64,000 bases of DNA from positions 124,001-188,000 of the forward strand of contig JAVYIG010002107.1 of NCBI GenBank assembly GCA_035222895.1. Direction: 5' to 3'. Below are positions 42,180-53,277 of the stretch, in pieces. Within the stretch, counting starts at the first letter, position 1. Each line of letters opens with the position of its first letter. The notes beneath the pieces are model-generated. The model saw only the letters and a program-made list of their open reading frames with translations. It made no database searches and was not told the origin of the DNA. The DNA comes from Strongylocentrotus droebachiensis. Taxonomy: Eukaryota > Echinodermata > Echinoidea > Camarodonta > Strongylocentrotidae. A program made the translations under genes and the position numbers.

Positions 42180-42440
42180 TAGTGTATCTCCACGCAGGAG
42201 TTCCGGGTCAAAGTCTGGATAGACTTCTGAACTGGCGCCGTTTGGACCCACATCACGAACAGCTAGCTCAGCTCAGCAGCTCAAGCATAGCGCCAGACAC
42301 AGCACAGACAAGGCCCAATGGCCATAGCTCATCGGGTAGATATGGGCCGAAGCGCCGAGGCAAACACCATTCCGCCCGCACAACACACACACACACAGAC
42401 CGCCATAACAGAGTGCGCAAAACATTAAAACAAACATCCT
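42180..42440 (-). promoter_or_regulatory. Candidate CDK8 promoter / 5' untranslated exon patch
   Basis: A higher-GC, CpG-containing stretch (GAACTGGCGCCGTTTGGACC, GCCGAAGCGCCGAGGC, CCGCCCGCAC) about 500-700 bases upstream of the CDK8 start, upstream of a strong acceptor at 41,739. Support is positional and compositional only. Confidence 0.3.
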
Positions 42441-43024
42441 TTTTTCCGTGTTTTGTCTATTTTTCTGGTTTCATAAGATTATATTTATACATACTCTGAG
42501 TCAGAGGGTCTTCTCTTTCTTTAACGTGGTCCTTTTGTCGGTTTTTCCTCTGTGTTTTTGTGTGATGTAAAGCAAAGAAATCAGCATCCGCAGGATAGCA
42601 CAGACTTTCAATGTATTCGATCGAGCTACGTACGTACGTATAGATCTGAGTAGTCTTGATATCTAGGATCATTTTCTAACAACCTACGACCTATGGCAGT
42701 ATGGGGGCTAATTTTGAGAAAATAATACAATTTAATTACGTTTGACATCCAATTTGACCAGAACTAAACATTTATCAGTTAAAAATACTTTTTTCTCTAC
42801 TTATAATAGTTCCAGACCATTTGGGGCAGCAAAGCTATATCGTTAGGGCACTTCAGGTTTTTAGGGAAATATTTTTTGCCACTTTCCTTCCCGCGGTGGC
42901 CGATTTTTGTATATTGTTATAATGTAGGGACTACACTGTACAGCCATAGACCTTTCTTCTGAAAACATATGGTCCATGCATGGGGCCTAAATTATGAAAA
43001 CAAATTGACATTAATTTGAAGGGG

Positions 43025-43188
43025 GTGTCTACTTCAGTGGCAGATCCAGGGAGGCCCACCCCTGTGGAAAAAAAACGTTATTTTACCTTTTTTGGAGATG
43101 GGCCCCCTCCCCTGGCGCTCAAGGGGGGTTGCGATTTTTTAAATTTTCGAGGCCCCCCCCCCCCAAAAAAAAAAAAAAAAAAAAAAAT
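43025..43188. repeat. Degenerate element ending in poly-C/poly-A
   Basis: CAGTGGCAGATCCAGGGAGG at the left is a common degenerate terminus (see also 24,777 and 43,909); the right side is a run of C followed by a run of A. Non-coding. Confidence 0.55.
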
Positions 43189-44119
43189 TGCTCACTACCA
43201 TTAAGGTTAAGTTGTTTTCCTTAATGTCCTAATACAATAATATTGGATTAGTTATCTTGAATTTACACAATAAACTGTGATAACATTTAAACTTCATTGT
43301 TTATAATCTAATAGCATCGCTAACCATCATTTAACTGATTATTATATTAACATAATTGTATACTTTTTTGTCAATGTAATGTGAATGTTTATGAATTGTG
43401 CATTTTTGTTGCTGATTGCATTTATAATCATTCAATGAATCATTTTAGTGTTTTAATGTTGTTGAATTGTGGAATTTTTGAATAAAATACCAATTGAGAG
43501 GGAAATATTAAAAAAAGAATAATCTAAAACAAAGATGAGAATTTCTTTAGTGCTGAATTGTAGATATATATTTTATGTTATGCCTTTCATTTCTAAAACA
43601 AAACATATTATAGCATCGTTTTCACATGTTTGTTGACATTTAAAAAAAACTACAAGCTTTTGTTCTGGATAAGAAACAATATATTTAATTGCTTTGAGAT
43701 ATTCGACTTTGACATATTCATTGCCAATTTCAATTTCAATTCTCAAGTACAAACTTTTATCGTGACCTTAAGTATAGATGATCATCATCATAATCATACT
43801 GAACCAATGGTGTATCTAAAATTGAGAGTCGGGAGTCCCGAATGTTTTTTTGTTCGTTTTTCATATTTTCTTGATCATTTTCATTTCAAATGAAACATCA
43901 CTTACAATGGCGGATCCAAGGGACGGCCTTGTTGAAAGGTCCTAAATTGTTAAAAACTAAAAAGTGTCCGGGGGGTTCCACCCCTGGATCACCGGCAACC
44001 CAACAGTGGCCCTATGGCGGGCCCTGGACCTAAATCGTAAAGCAAGAAGTAGTTCCCCTGCACCTATCCAAGACGACGTTTTGTTAAAAAAAATCCTTAG
44101 GAGAGATATATTTATATCT

Positions 44120-44158
<39 letters not shown>
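44120..44158. repeat. TA dinucleotide repeat
   Basis: A (TA)n microsatellite. Confidence 0.95.
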
Positions 44159-44162
<4 letters not shown>

Positions 44163-44284
44163 TGCGAGAGTTCTCAACTTTGACATGACAAAGGGTGTTC
44201 CAGAATATGAATGAAAATTAAGTTTGTATGACATATATATTATTTTGTTCATACAATGTATTTGTTTTTGTATGTGTTTGCACT

Positions 44285-44330
44285 TCAGAACCTGAAGAAG
44301 GCCTCACAAGCCGAAAGCTCGTAAAAAATT
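44285..44330 (+). ncRNA. Hammerhead-ribozyme-like relic of a Penelope-like element
   Basis: CCTGAAGAAGGCCTCACAAG then CCGAAAGCTCGTAA shows the CUGANGA core, a GGC/GCC stem II and the GAAA box in hammerhead order. This word is typical of the repeats of Penelope-like elements, which are known to carry minimal hammerheads. No reverse transcriptase was seen nearby; activity is not implied. Confidence 0.4.
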
Positions 44331-44369
44331 GTAAAGTACAGCTACGTCTCACGTTACTAGACCATTTTC

Positions 44370-44412
44370 TTCACGCCTATATTGTGTGTGTGTGTTTGTG
44401 TGTTGTGTGTAT
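44370..44412. repeat. TG dinucleotide-rich repeat
   Basis: (TG)n with a few interruptions. Confidence 0.9.
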
Positions 44413-45519
44413 GTGAGAGAGAACTGGTTTCCAAAGAAATAAAGCAATATAGGGCATAGAAAATTTACAAGGCGTAGATTAAATACAGTTTATATCACTC
44501 AAGATATCCAAGACAACCCTTTATTGTATAAAGTTATCATTAAGAGAGAGTATGTGTGCCTATCTTGACCCCGACTCCGACAGGGCCCTGTACCAAATTG
44601 GCCCTAAGGTGGGAATTTGGACCCCACCCGAGAGGAAGGGGGGGGGGGCGCACTTCGCTCATACGGTTTACTTCCGAATATAATGAATATTATATTTTCT
44701 TTTTCATATCGACTGCCTCCCTGGAAAAGGCCTCAACAGTAATCATTGGGGTCGATCCTATTGGTTTAAAGGACAATTTTTGATGCAGAAAAAAAAATCT
44801 TTTATGCAGGTAACATAATTATAGACCTTACGCTATATAGGAAAAAGGGCGGATACTGATCTAACAGTGCGTATACAATTTTATAAAACGTATACCCAAC
44901 TTTGGTAATAATCAATGCGACCTTGGAATATATTGTTGCGGGAAACAGGTTTTGGGGTTTTATGTGAGGTGACGTTTGGGTCCGTGTTGATTCGTGACAT
45001 AAGGGTGGGGGCGGAGTTTAGTTGGGGTAGAATCGCATGGGCGCAGGGGCGAACCTGATAACTGCATCTTATCCCATTACCCCGTTCACATGTCCTCGTT
45101 TTCACAAACTCCCTCTCTTCTTTTCTTGGTAGCGAGCGGTCCGTTAGCAAGAGGGGGGTCGGAGATTGGCGAATCGTATACGAATAATATTTTAGTAACT
45201 CCACAAAAAAAGATACCAATCGGAGGCATGGTTTGCGGTGCATTTTTATTTGAGCTCTAAAGCTTCCTTTTTATTGTGTATTGACTCGACTGTTACATTC
45301 ATCTTTTTATATCGGTGACTTTACTCGTATCAATGTATACAAAATTAGATTACATAACAAACTTTAATACACATAATGGTAATGGGCACCATGTTAAACA
45401 AAAATACAATACAAGGAGAACTAGAGTAAGCACATGACATCCAATATTTCGGACTATATTTGACCCTTGACCAAAACAGCACATAACTGTATCTACTTAG
45501 TCTTATAGTTATACGTATA

Positions 45520-45688
45520 CTTGTAGCTACTCGTGCCCTCTGTGTAGCAAACAATGCCTAATCGGTGCCTGTTGGTCCCCCATGATCCTCTTTTTCTTAT
45601 GTTAATTGAGAGCTGATTTGATGAGATAACCACATCCCTTGCAGGGAGGTCTAATCCCACTGACCAAACTAGTTCAGACAGGCTTTAA
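45520..45688 (+). mobile_element. MITE family A, copy 8 (left end missing)
   Basis: Starts inside the element (CTTGTAGCTACTCGTGCCCT) and ends TAGTTCAGACAGGCTTTAA. Core GTTAATTGAGAGCTGATTTG. Confidence 0.8.
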
Positions 45689-46183
45689 GTATAATTATCT
45701 GTTTAACCAGTCCATCGCTTACACTACCGTACAGTAACCAATTCAGTTGTGTTGGGAGCAGGGTTGTGTGGGTTGGAAGGTGTTAATGACAACATTTACA
45801 ATCTGTCATTATCCAAGATTTGGTAATCAAAAAATGTTTAGGTCTATTTTGCACTTGTCAACTTGGGCTCATGTCAACTAGCTAGGACATGGGTACGCAG
45901 AGCAGAGGTCCAAGTGTAAAGAGCAAACCAAAGAGAATTATAACTTTCCTAGCTCCACTCTCGAAAGAAGGCTTCCTGCTTAAAGTGGCATTCCGTCACC
46001 CTATATCAAAGTAAAGAGAAACTTGCTTTCTGTCTAATGATACCCGATTTATATTTTTTCTGCCACGGATGACTGAGCAGAAGGGTGTATAAAAAGTTAC
46101 GTCAAAATCTCCTTGTACCAAGTTTGGGCTTATGCACCGAATATGGGTCAGGACTCAGGACATAATTATATGCATGTGTAAGG

Positions 46184-46888
46184 CAGCGTTTTTCAACCGG
46201 AGTGGCGCGAGAGAATTGAAGCAATATTCTTTAAAAAATTATTGTATTATAATAACGTAGATTTCGTGAGAAAAAAAATATTAGAAACTACCTTCTAATG
46301 AGGAAATATCATTTTAAAGGTAATAAAGTGTCTTTCTTCATGCAACCTTTGGAAACATCAAGGTTTCATCAGGAAGCGAAGTACCTGAATACCTCCATAT
46401 TTGAGCAACGAGGTGCCCGAACAGCTTTCCATTTGACAACGAGGTGCCAACATTTATAATGATATCCTTTCTATTGAAATCATATTTTTTAAATGCTCGT
46501 TCGCTTTACTCGCTAGCAACATTTAGAAACAGGATAATTCTAGAGAATAGCATGGAGGTGACTGGACATAAAATGTTTGTATATTCATGTATTCAGCAGC
46601 GAGGTACCCGCACACTTAATTCTATATTACTTAATTCTATATTCCATCTAGTGTGCATGTTGTTTTTAGAGTAAAATGTTTACCAAGTTAAAATGTTCAT
46701 CTTATTTTACTTGCTCGCTTCGCTCGCTCGCAAATTTAGATATAAATGTGCACATGTGTTTATGGCACTTGGCGAGTGCCAGGGTGATGTAGAATAAAAC
46801 TTCTGTACATGGATAAGGGATTGGGGTGGCGCGAATTTTTTTTTACTTCTTAAAAGGGTGCCGTGACCACAAAAAGTTGAAAACGCTG
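46184..46888. mobile_element. hAT-like nonautonomous element with CAGCGTTTTTCAAC ends
   Basis: Ends CAGCGTTTTTCAACC and GTTGAAAACGCTG, flanked by the imperfect 8-base repeat GTGTAAGG / GTTTAAAG as hAT elements leave. The interior repeats GAGGTGCCCG and contains TTGCTCGCTTCGCTCGCTCG. Reverse partial relatives lie at 60,220-60,545 and a plus-strand relative at 57,900-58,360. No transposase frame. Confidence 0.8.
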
Positions 46889-47273
46889 GTTTAAAGTGAT
46901 CCAATGTACAGATGTATTTGAACTTCTCAAGACCTTTTATCAATCCATAATTATGATAACCTCCAATTTTTTAAACAGCCTTACTTCTTGGCTCATGATA
47001 TTTAAGATCTTTCTGCTCACTTGTCCATTGCACCATTTCACGAGTGTTAGGTGCTTACGGAATGTTTCAGGAACGACGCATAAAAACTCTAAGAACCTCA
47101 AAGAGTTAGTGAATGCACGAAAGAACATTAATGTTGATAACCACCAAAAATATCGGCAGGAGACTTTCATGGAAAAAGATAGCATCCCAAGCAAACTTTG
47201 TCCATTTTGAATGACTAATAATCAGGCTTATATTAAACAAGGGTTGTGAGAGAACCCATGATTGTGTCATCTA

Positions 47274-47460
47274 AGCTATATGGTCACCACTCAGAGCGGC
47301 GACCGACCGATTTGTAGCCTGCATGCTCGGTCGCCGCTGAAATTGAAGCTATGGTCACAACCCCAAAATGCAGCCTGGTCGTTGAGCGATGCCTAAATTT
47401 CAGCGGCGACCGAGCAGGCTACAAATCGGTCGGTGGTCGCTCTGAGTTGTGACCAAAGCT
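47274..47460. mobile_element. GC-rich palindromic element (about 65-base arms)
   Basis: The left arm (AGCTATATGGTCACCACTCA ... GGTCGCCGCTGAAATT) and right arm (AATTTCAGCGGCGACCGAGC ... GAGTTGTGACCAAAGCT) are nearly perfect inverted repeats around a loop of about 50 bases. Far more GC-rich than its surroundings. Its terminal word GGTCACMAC is shared with the larger element to the right. Confidence 0.85.
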
Positions 47461-48044
47461 TTAGGCATCGCCCAACGATATTTCGAGAAGTCGAGCAGGC
47501 TGTAGAGCCCCAGCGATGCCTGGGCGGTGCCCTGTCGATTTCCCGTCGATTAGGTCAAAACTGGGTTAAATCGGGGAGCTTCTCCGGGCGGCGTCATGGC
47601 AGTGACCGACTGATGACCAACCGATTCCGGACCGATTGCCCGGCGGTTGGCCGGTGATCGGTGGGGCACCAAATTACGCTCAGTGCCCGGGCGGTCGCCT
47701 CTGCGATGTCAAAGGCTGCCTACCGATTTTAAACTCGCCGCCCAGTGACCGACTGATCTCCCAGCGACGACCAGGCAGCGACTGGGCGGCGACCGCTCGG
47801 CAGCCTTTGATATAGCGGGTTCGACGGCGAACGCTCGATTAAGTCGGTACCCGGGCGGCGAGTCAAAAGTGAGCAGGCGCCGCCTAATTTTAACTCCGCG
47901 CTAAAACTTCAGCTGCGACCGAGCGATGCCCTAAAAACAATGCGGTATTAGGGCGGCCGCCGCTCAATGCCCGTGCGAAATTGGCTAAAAACTCGGCGCC
48001 CGGCCGCCGAGCAGGCTACTTTTGGGGGTTGTGACCACAGCGCT
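47346..48044. mobile_element. GC-rich TIR element with CGACCG words
   Basis: GAAGCTATGGTCACAACCCC then AAAATGCAGCCT at the left pairs with AGGCTACTTTTGGGGGTTG then TGACCACAGCG at the right. The interior is packed with variants of GGGCGGCGACCG, GACCGACTGA and GCGATGCC. No coding frame fits a transposase. It overlaps the palindrome at 47,274-47,460, implying nested insertion. Confidence 0.7.
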
Positions 48045-48169
48045 CCAGCATTTCAAGGAATTAATTCCTGACAGGTATAAGGTGTCATTAAACAAAATAT
48101 TAGTTACTCTTTAGAATGACATATAAACCAAGATTACAAATGTTATGATTTGTAAATGGGAATCTACCA

Positions 48170-49080
48170 ACGATGGGTATATATATAGTTGGTTTTTAAA
48201 TTGATTTGATTTACAGTGTTTATGTAGCAGACTGCTATCCCTAAGGGATACACGATAGAAACAAAAACTTATATAAAATATTTACATACTAAAAAAGGTA
48301 TAGATTAAACACATAATATAACACGAGAAACAAAGATTGTGCCAAAAGAGAACCGTGGGAGTGTGTGTGTGTGTTTGTGTGAGAGAGAGATAAAGAGAGA
48401 TCATATATATATACATGTATACCTGTTCTATTCTAAGTACTACAAAAGTTCGTTTCCAATCTCGTTAACAGAAACACCCATTTTTTTAAGGGAGGCAGTG
48501 TGTTTTTTAAATCTTGTTTCGAGTATTGGTGTTTAAAAAAAGTTGGAATACGTAAATTCATTGTTAAGCCTGAAATAAATATGGTATGTGGGTTCTTGGT
48601 TGCTCTCCCAGAATCATTCTTGCTAGCCTATTATTTATCTAAAATTCCATCTGACCAGTTTGACAATAGTCTGATAATGGCATTACGAAGATGTACACAG
48701 TAACTTAAACATAACATTTGGAATACATGGCATTGCAAATCTTCTAAGAATAACAATTCTCTTTGATATTTTCTTTGCCATTAAGTCAACATGGTACAAA
48801 TTTGCCAAATTTTGTCTAGAAAGACACCTAAATATTTTAATTATTTTATCCTTTCAATTTACTTGTCCTTTATTATAGTTAAGTGCAGGTTAGTGAAGGC
48901 ATCAAGCCGTTGACTTGTACTTAATAGCATGAACTTAGTTCTCTTTACATTGGGTGTAAAATTGAAGTCTTTCAACCATAAACAGATATCATTAATACCA
49001 CTTTGCATGTTGCTCAAGAAATATTTTGAATAAAATATTTGCATCATCAGCATACATGTTTATTTTCAGGTGGGTTGGGT
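48170..49080 (-). mobile_element. LINE remnant with YADD
   Basis: On the minus strand ATGTATGCTGATGATGCAAA reads MYADDANILF (about 49,030-49,060), the reverse transcriptase catalytic box. After a frameshift it continues INDICLWLKDFNFTPNVKRT then KFMLLSTSQR. A 3' tail like that of the element at 5,880-6,168 lies near 48,220-48,260 (TAGCAGACTGCTATCCCTAA in plus orientation). Broken and inactive. Confidence 0.75.
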
Positions 49081-49269
49081 GATTGATAGCGGTGATGTAT
49101 ACATGATAAACATCATTGTTACTACTCAAATTGAGAGAAATAGGTAACTATTTTAAAAATCTATTCTCAATACTAAAATCGAATAAGATGGACAATTGGA
49201 AAGATTATTCAAGAAAATTAGATGAGATTATTTCATAATCATTAACAAGGTTATCATTTGCGACTATAC

Positions 49270-49383
49270 TTCAGAATTGACAATAGACTTAACTCCGTTT
49301 CGTTGACAATCAGCCATGCATGAAGTCTTTCGTCTACGGCTGATTGTTAACGAAACGGAGTTAAGTCTTTGTTAATTCCGTAT
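49270..49383. repeat. Foldback with 30-base perfect core arms
   Basis: GACTTAACTCCGTTTCG then TTGACAATCAGCC (49,286-49,315) is nearly the exact reverse complement of 49,338-49,367. The outer GAATTGACAATAGA / GTCTTTGTTAATTC pair extends the stem. The loop has CATGCATG. Probably a small MITE. Confidence 0.85.
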
Positions 49384-49949
49384 GTTGCTACGGCAGGCAG
49401 CCACTGAAAACGAATTTGTTTAATAAAATTATGAAAATGCAAGCACTACTCTACAGTATTTGTCATTTCTTGCTCATTTTTCGTGATTGAGGTGTCATAT
49501 GAAAGGGCAAAAACTCAACTTTCTAGAAATGTGATTTCTCTTTCAAATTCAGATACCGTCCGCCAAATCACTTTTTGGTGTCCTCTCTTCAAATTCTTTT
49601 TAATCACTCATGCGTGAAATATGCATCATACGAGTTGCATCAAATGAAAGAGGAGGATCTAAGCTTTTCAAATATGTGTCATTTATCAATTATAATTTCG
49701 ATTAAGTTATGACAAAACATTGATAATTTTCGGTTTCGTTTTTCCTCGGACGCACTGTATAGTTTGATTAAGTTTTTTTTTCTAGAACAAAATTTCTTTT
49801 ACTCGCTTATAGTTTTATTGTTTAATTTTCCTTAACATTTGATAAGAATAATGATATCAAGAGGATTTCGAAATATTTTCAATAAATCTGAATTCACTAA
49901 ATAATAATGAAATATTTTTTAATTAATAACATATTTTCTGTATTCATTA

Positions 49950-51074
49950 CTAGTGCTTAAACAATTGAACGCATTCTCCTCGAAACTTGTTATTAGCAAT
50001 GAGATAGATAAAAACATTGATGAACTGGTTGATGAAGCGCACGTTGTTAAGAACAGCAAGGATGGCGACGCCTTTAGGGAGGGTCTGAGACAAGCGGAAC
50101 TTCTGATCGGTTGTCATGATCTGAATGGCCAACGCTGGGAACCACAAGATGAAAAAGATAATAGTCATGATGACGAGCATCCTGGTTGTCTTGTGGTCCG
50201 CCTGTTGATTCTTTCGCGTTGTCCGCTTCCTGTACGGCTCTTCAGTACCACTGGATCGAGGTTTCTTGAGGTCGATTGAAACGTTGACGTCGCCTAACCC
50301 AGAGGCATCATTTGCTTTTGTATCAGCATTACTGCTGACATCGTCGCCAGGGGTAGGTGCACTTGATGATTGAACCGAGGGCTGGCGGTCGGTAGGGGTA
50401 GAAATGATGGAGGTCGACTTAGTCTTCGAGACGGTAGCTGATATGGAGGAGATGCGCCCTTCAGCATCACTGGCTCCTAGGCCATTTGTCATCCTCTCTC
50501 GAAGAGCCTGGTGGTGACGAATCACGCGGTAGATCTTCACGTACAGCAGAATGATGATAGACAACGAAGCGCCAGCCAGGACAGAAGGGAGCGCAACGTA
50601 TATATTACGAAGCAGAGGATCATCCCCGAAGGAGTCGCAGATAGCGATGCCTTGCCTTTGATCTGGTTTAGTATGAAATGCGATCGGCAGGTGAATCAAG
50701 ATCGAGAGCACAAGGGATGCGGCTGACACTGTCCAAGCTAGTGGCGACGAAAACCGACTTGAAAAAGGACGGCAGACCGCGAAATAACGACACACAGCTA
50801 TGAATAAAGTTATAAACAGACCTGCACAAAAGATGCCTTTCCTTAAGATGGTTTCAACGACGCACATCCAGCGAACAGTCTTGGATGACGCACTGCCTTC
50901 AATCAAAAGCAAGCATAGAAAAAGGTCGAGGAGGGCAAGAGCGATCACCGCAACATCAGTTGGGTTTTTGTTTTTTCTACGACTGAAGACGAATACAATG
51001 CAAATGTTACCCGGAATGCCGATTGCACCGGCACAGGAGGCGACTGCGATATTTGTCAGTTGAAAAGCATTCAT
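49950..51074 (-). CDS. Rhodopsin-class GPCR 1 (single exon, intact)
   Basis: A 374-residue seven-helix receptor encoded in one exon. Seen: TM1 with GN (N23), TM2 LALLD (D50), Cys71 before TM3 and Cys146 in loop 2 (the conserved disulfide pair), CRY at 95-97 in place of DRY, W114 in TM4, a 115-residue Ser/Thr-rich third intracellular loop (183-297), LWFP at 310-313 in TM6 (usual CWxP) and NVFIY at 353-357 in TM7 (usual NPxxY). No signal peptide or N-glycosylation site in the very short N-terminus. It is an orphan, consistent with the lineage-expanded intronless 'surreal' GPCRs described in sea urchins, many expressed in sensory tissue such as tube feet. Ligand unknown. Near-identical copies lie at 54,985 and 63,823. 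The start MNAFQLTN is conserved in all four copies. Confidence 0.95.
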   Translation of the reverse strand: MNAFQLTNIAVASCAGAIGIPGNICIVFVFSRRKNKNPTDVAVIALALLDLFLCLLLIEGSASSKTVRWMCVVETILRKGIFCAGLFITLFIAVCRYFAVCRPFSSRFSSPLAWTVSAASLVLSILIHLPIAFHTKPDQRQGIAICDSFGDDPLLRNIYVALPSVLAGASLSIIILLYVKIYRVIRHHQALRERMTNGLGASDAEGRISSISATVSKTKSTSIISTPTDRQPSVQSSSAPTPGDDVSSNADTKANDASGLGDVNVSIDLKKPRSSGTEEPYRKRTTRKNQQADHKTTRMLVIMTIIFFILWFPALAIQIMTTDQKFRLSQTLPKGVAILAVLNNVRFINQFINVFIYLIANNKFRGECVQLFKH

Positions 51075-51790
51075 CCTGAATTGAGGTCGGAGTTGAGCAA
51101 AGAGACTTGGGAATTTATTTTTGTTAAGAAATAGTTATATCAGAAACCAGTACTGTTGGAGACGAAACGTTTCACTCTTTCTTTCGCATTTGGTTTTAAA
51201 AGAGGACATATTCACATGGTAACTTGCATAATCGTAAACATTTTATTATACTGCTGACAAGATTGTTCATGCCAGATGCCTCCTCTGAGCTCTATTAATA
51301 ATTGTAGATTCATACAGCGAGGGACATTTAAAAGTCGTTGAATCAATAAAGCTGTTGAATGTATTCGTGATTCACGATAGGCTTTTCAACAAAAAGAAAC
51401 GCGTCTAGCTCTTACAAAATTCGGACGTTCTGTGGGCTGGTGCGGCAAAGCAAGATATTTTAAATCATTTTCTTTCAACATGTTTTTTTTGTAATGTTAG
51501 TTTTGTTTCGTTAAATTGTTTTACGAGGTAAAACAAATTAAAATGACACTTCAGAATTGCTGTTTGATAACTCTAAGGAAGGAATCAGTCAGTCAAAAAA
51601 TAAGATCAGTGACAAATCGATTTGACAGCACCCGACTTATAATTGTCGGAATTATATATGTTTTTATCAAACCATACAGCATGTTCCTCGTAATCAAATT
51701 ACGTTGTCAATAGGGTAATTGCATTGCAATTTCTTCGAAGTCGTTGTGATTGTGCTCTGACAAGATAGAGCCTAATTACCGTCAAGTGTG
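51075..51790. repeat. GPCR 5' flank, duplicated unit (copy 1)
   Basis: Blocks GAAACCAGTACTGTTGGAGA, GACAAGATTGTTCATGC, GAATCAATAAAGCTGTTGAA and CTTCAGAATTGCTGTTTGAT recur in the same order upstream of every GPCR copy. It may contain the receptor promoter. No coding exon is seen. Confidence 0.85.
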
Positions 51791-52480
51791 CAGTCACATG
51801 GTTACTTGCATACTAGTTTCGTAAACATTTGATTATACAGCTGACAAGATTGTTCATGCCAGATGCCTCCTCTGAGCACAAATCTACAATTAATAATAAA
51901 GATTTATCCAGCGACGGACATTTAGAACTCGTTGAATCAATAAAGCTGTTGAATGTATTCGTGATTCACGATGGGCTTTGATAACAACAACGCGTCTGGC
52001 TCTTACAAAATTCGAACGTTCTATGGTGCTTGAGTGGCAAAGCGAGATATTTTAAATCATTTTCTTTCAACATGTTTTTTGTTGTATTATTCGTTTTGTT
52101 TCGTTAAATTATTTTACGAGGTATAAAATTACATTGACACTTCAGAATTGCTGTTTGATAACCCTAAGGAAGAAATCAGTCAGTCAAAAGAGAAGAAATC
52201 CTGATTGACAAAAGTGAGTTTGTCGGAATTAGATTTTGTTTTTTCCTTCAAACCATACAGCAGGTTCCTCGGGGTAAAATGAATATTAAAGTTGTTAAAA
52301 CACGATCACAAAGACTTTCAAAACCTAAAGAAATTACAATAGCATGATGTACCAACAAGGCAATGGAACATTACGTAATCCTAATATGATTTATATAGGC
52401 AAGACTATAGGGTATTGCCATTGAAATTTCCTCGAAGTCGTTGTTATTGTGAGCCCTATCACCGCGTAATGTCCAACATT
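51791..52480. repeat. GPCR 5' flank, extra copy without a receptor
   Basis: Repeats the order of 51,210-51,790 (GACAAGATTGTTCATGCCAG, AATCAATAAAGCTGTTGAAT, CTTCAGAATTGCTGTTTGAT) in the same orientation, but the receptor-proximal ~130 bases and the receptor are absent. Confidence 0.85.
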
Positions 52481-52770
52481 GGCGACCTGATTAAATTACA
52501 TTCATTCTTCATATTCGCGAAAGAGTAACAGTATTCATGATTAATATGATATCGAAAGATAAACAATAGATAGACATAGATTGACAGATGGGAACCCTTC
52601 TGGTGCTTGACCAGTGGCGTAGCGCGATTTAAACCATTAAGAGGACACGGGCATCATCACTGGGGGGGGGGGCTGTCTCATTAGGAAAATGATATGCTAA
52701 TAGCGAATTTACAGTTAAATACATTAGTTTCAACCGTTTGCGGTCAAATTGCATCGCGAGTAAAAAATAT

Positions 52771-53277
52771 TAAAGGTAATACAAAGTTTTGGTATGAGGT
52801 CATGAATTTTGTTCAAATTAACAATTTCGGAAGCACATGCGTTCCTAATGTTCATTGATCGCTGTCGCGGTTGAAATCGAGTCTAAAGTTGTGAAATTAT
52901 AAATAATAAACTCTTTATGTTGTATAGCTCCCTCTCAAGGTCAAGATTTTAATTTAGCTATGAAACAATGTTTCTTGACTAAAATCGACCGATTAGCTAT
53001 TCCCGTTTGGAAATTATGTATCACAACTACATATTCTGAGATTTTCATGGTCGCAGCTACCATTGTACGGCCATAGGCGCTATTTGAAATTTATCAAAAT
53101 TTACCGGGAGCACCGGTAAATTGTTATATTCAATTTTTCTCGAAAACAGAAGTGTTTTAGGAGCTAATTTTTTTAGTGCTTATAATACATCCACAGGGGC
53201 ATCCAAATATAACAAAATTATAAAGATTCACTATCCACCCAATTTTCAAAATGTCCCAAAACTTTGTATTACCTTTA
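52771..53277. mobile_element. TIR element with TAAAGGTAATACAAAGTTTT ends
   Basis: The left end TAAAGGTAATACAAAGTTTT then GG pairs with the right end CCAAAACTTTG then TATTACCTTTA. About 500 bases, non-coding. Class unassigned. Confidence 0.8.

Larger units (their letters stand above)
41739..49949. other. Intergenic region right of CDK8
   Basis: No host gene is recognised. It holds a probable CDK8 5' untranslated exon or promoter patch near 42,180-42,440, homopolymers, a TA repeat (44,120-44,158), a Penelope-like ribozyme relic (44,285-44,330), a MITE A copy, an hAT-like element, a GC-rich foldback element, a LINE remnant and a hairpin at 49.3 kb. Confidence 0.7.

Noticed and set aside
42182-42499. 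105-codon plus-strand frame
   Set aside because: It covers the likely CDK8 5' region on the opposite strand, has a doubtful start and low-complexity Thr-His repeats.
44881-45243. 120-codon minus-strand open frame in a GC-richer patch
   Set aside because: No recognisable domain, no splice partners and no homologous copy; the GGGGGCGGAG word could be a promoter-like patch but support is too thin.
49953-51063. Plus-strand open frames opposite the GPCRs (also 54,982-56,164 and 56,680-56,865)
   Set aside because: They are antisense shadows of the receptor genes and show no known domain.
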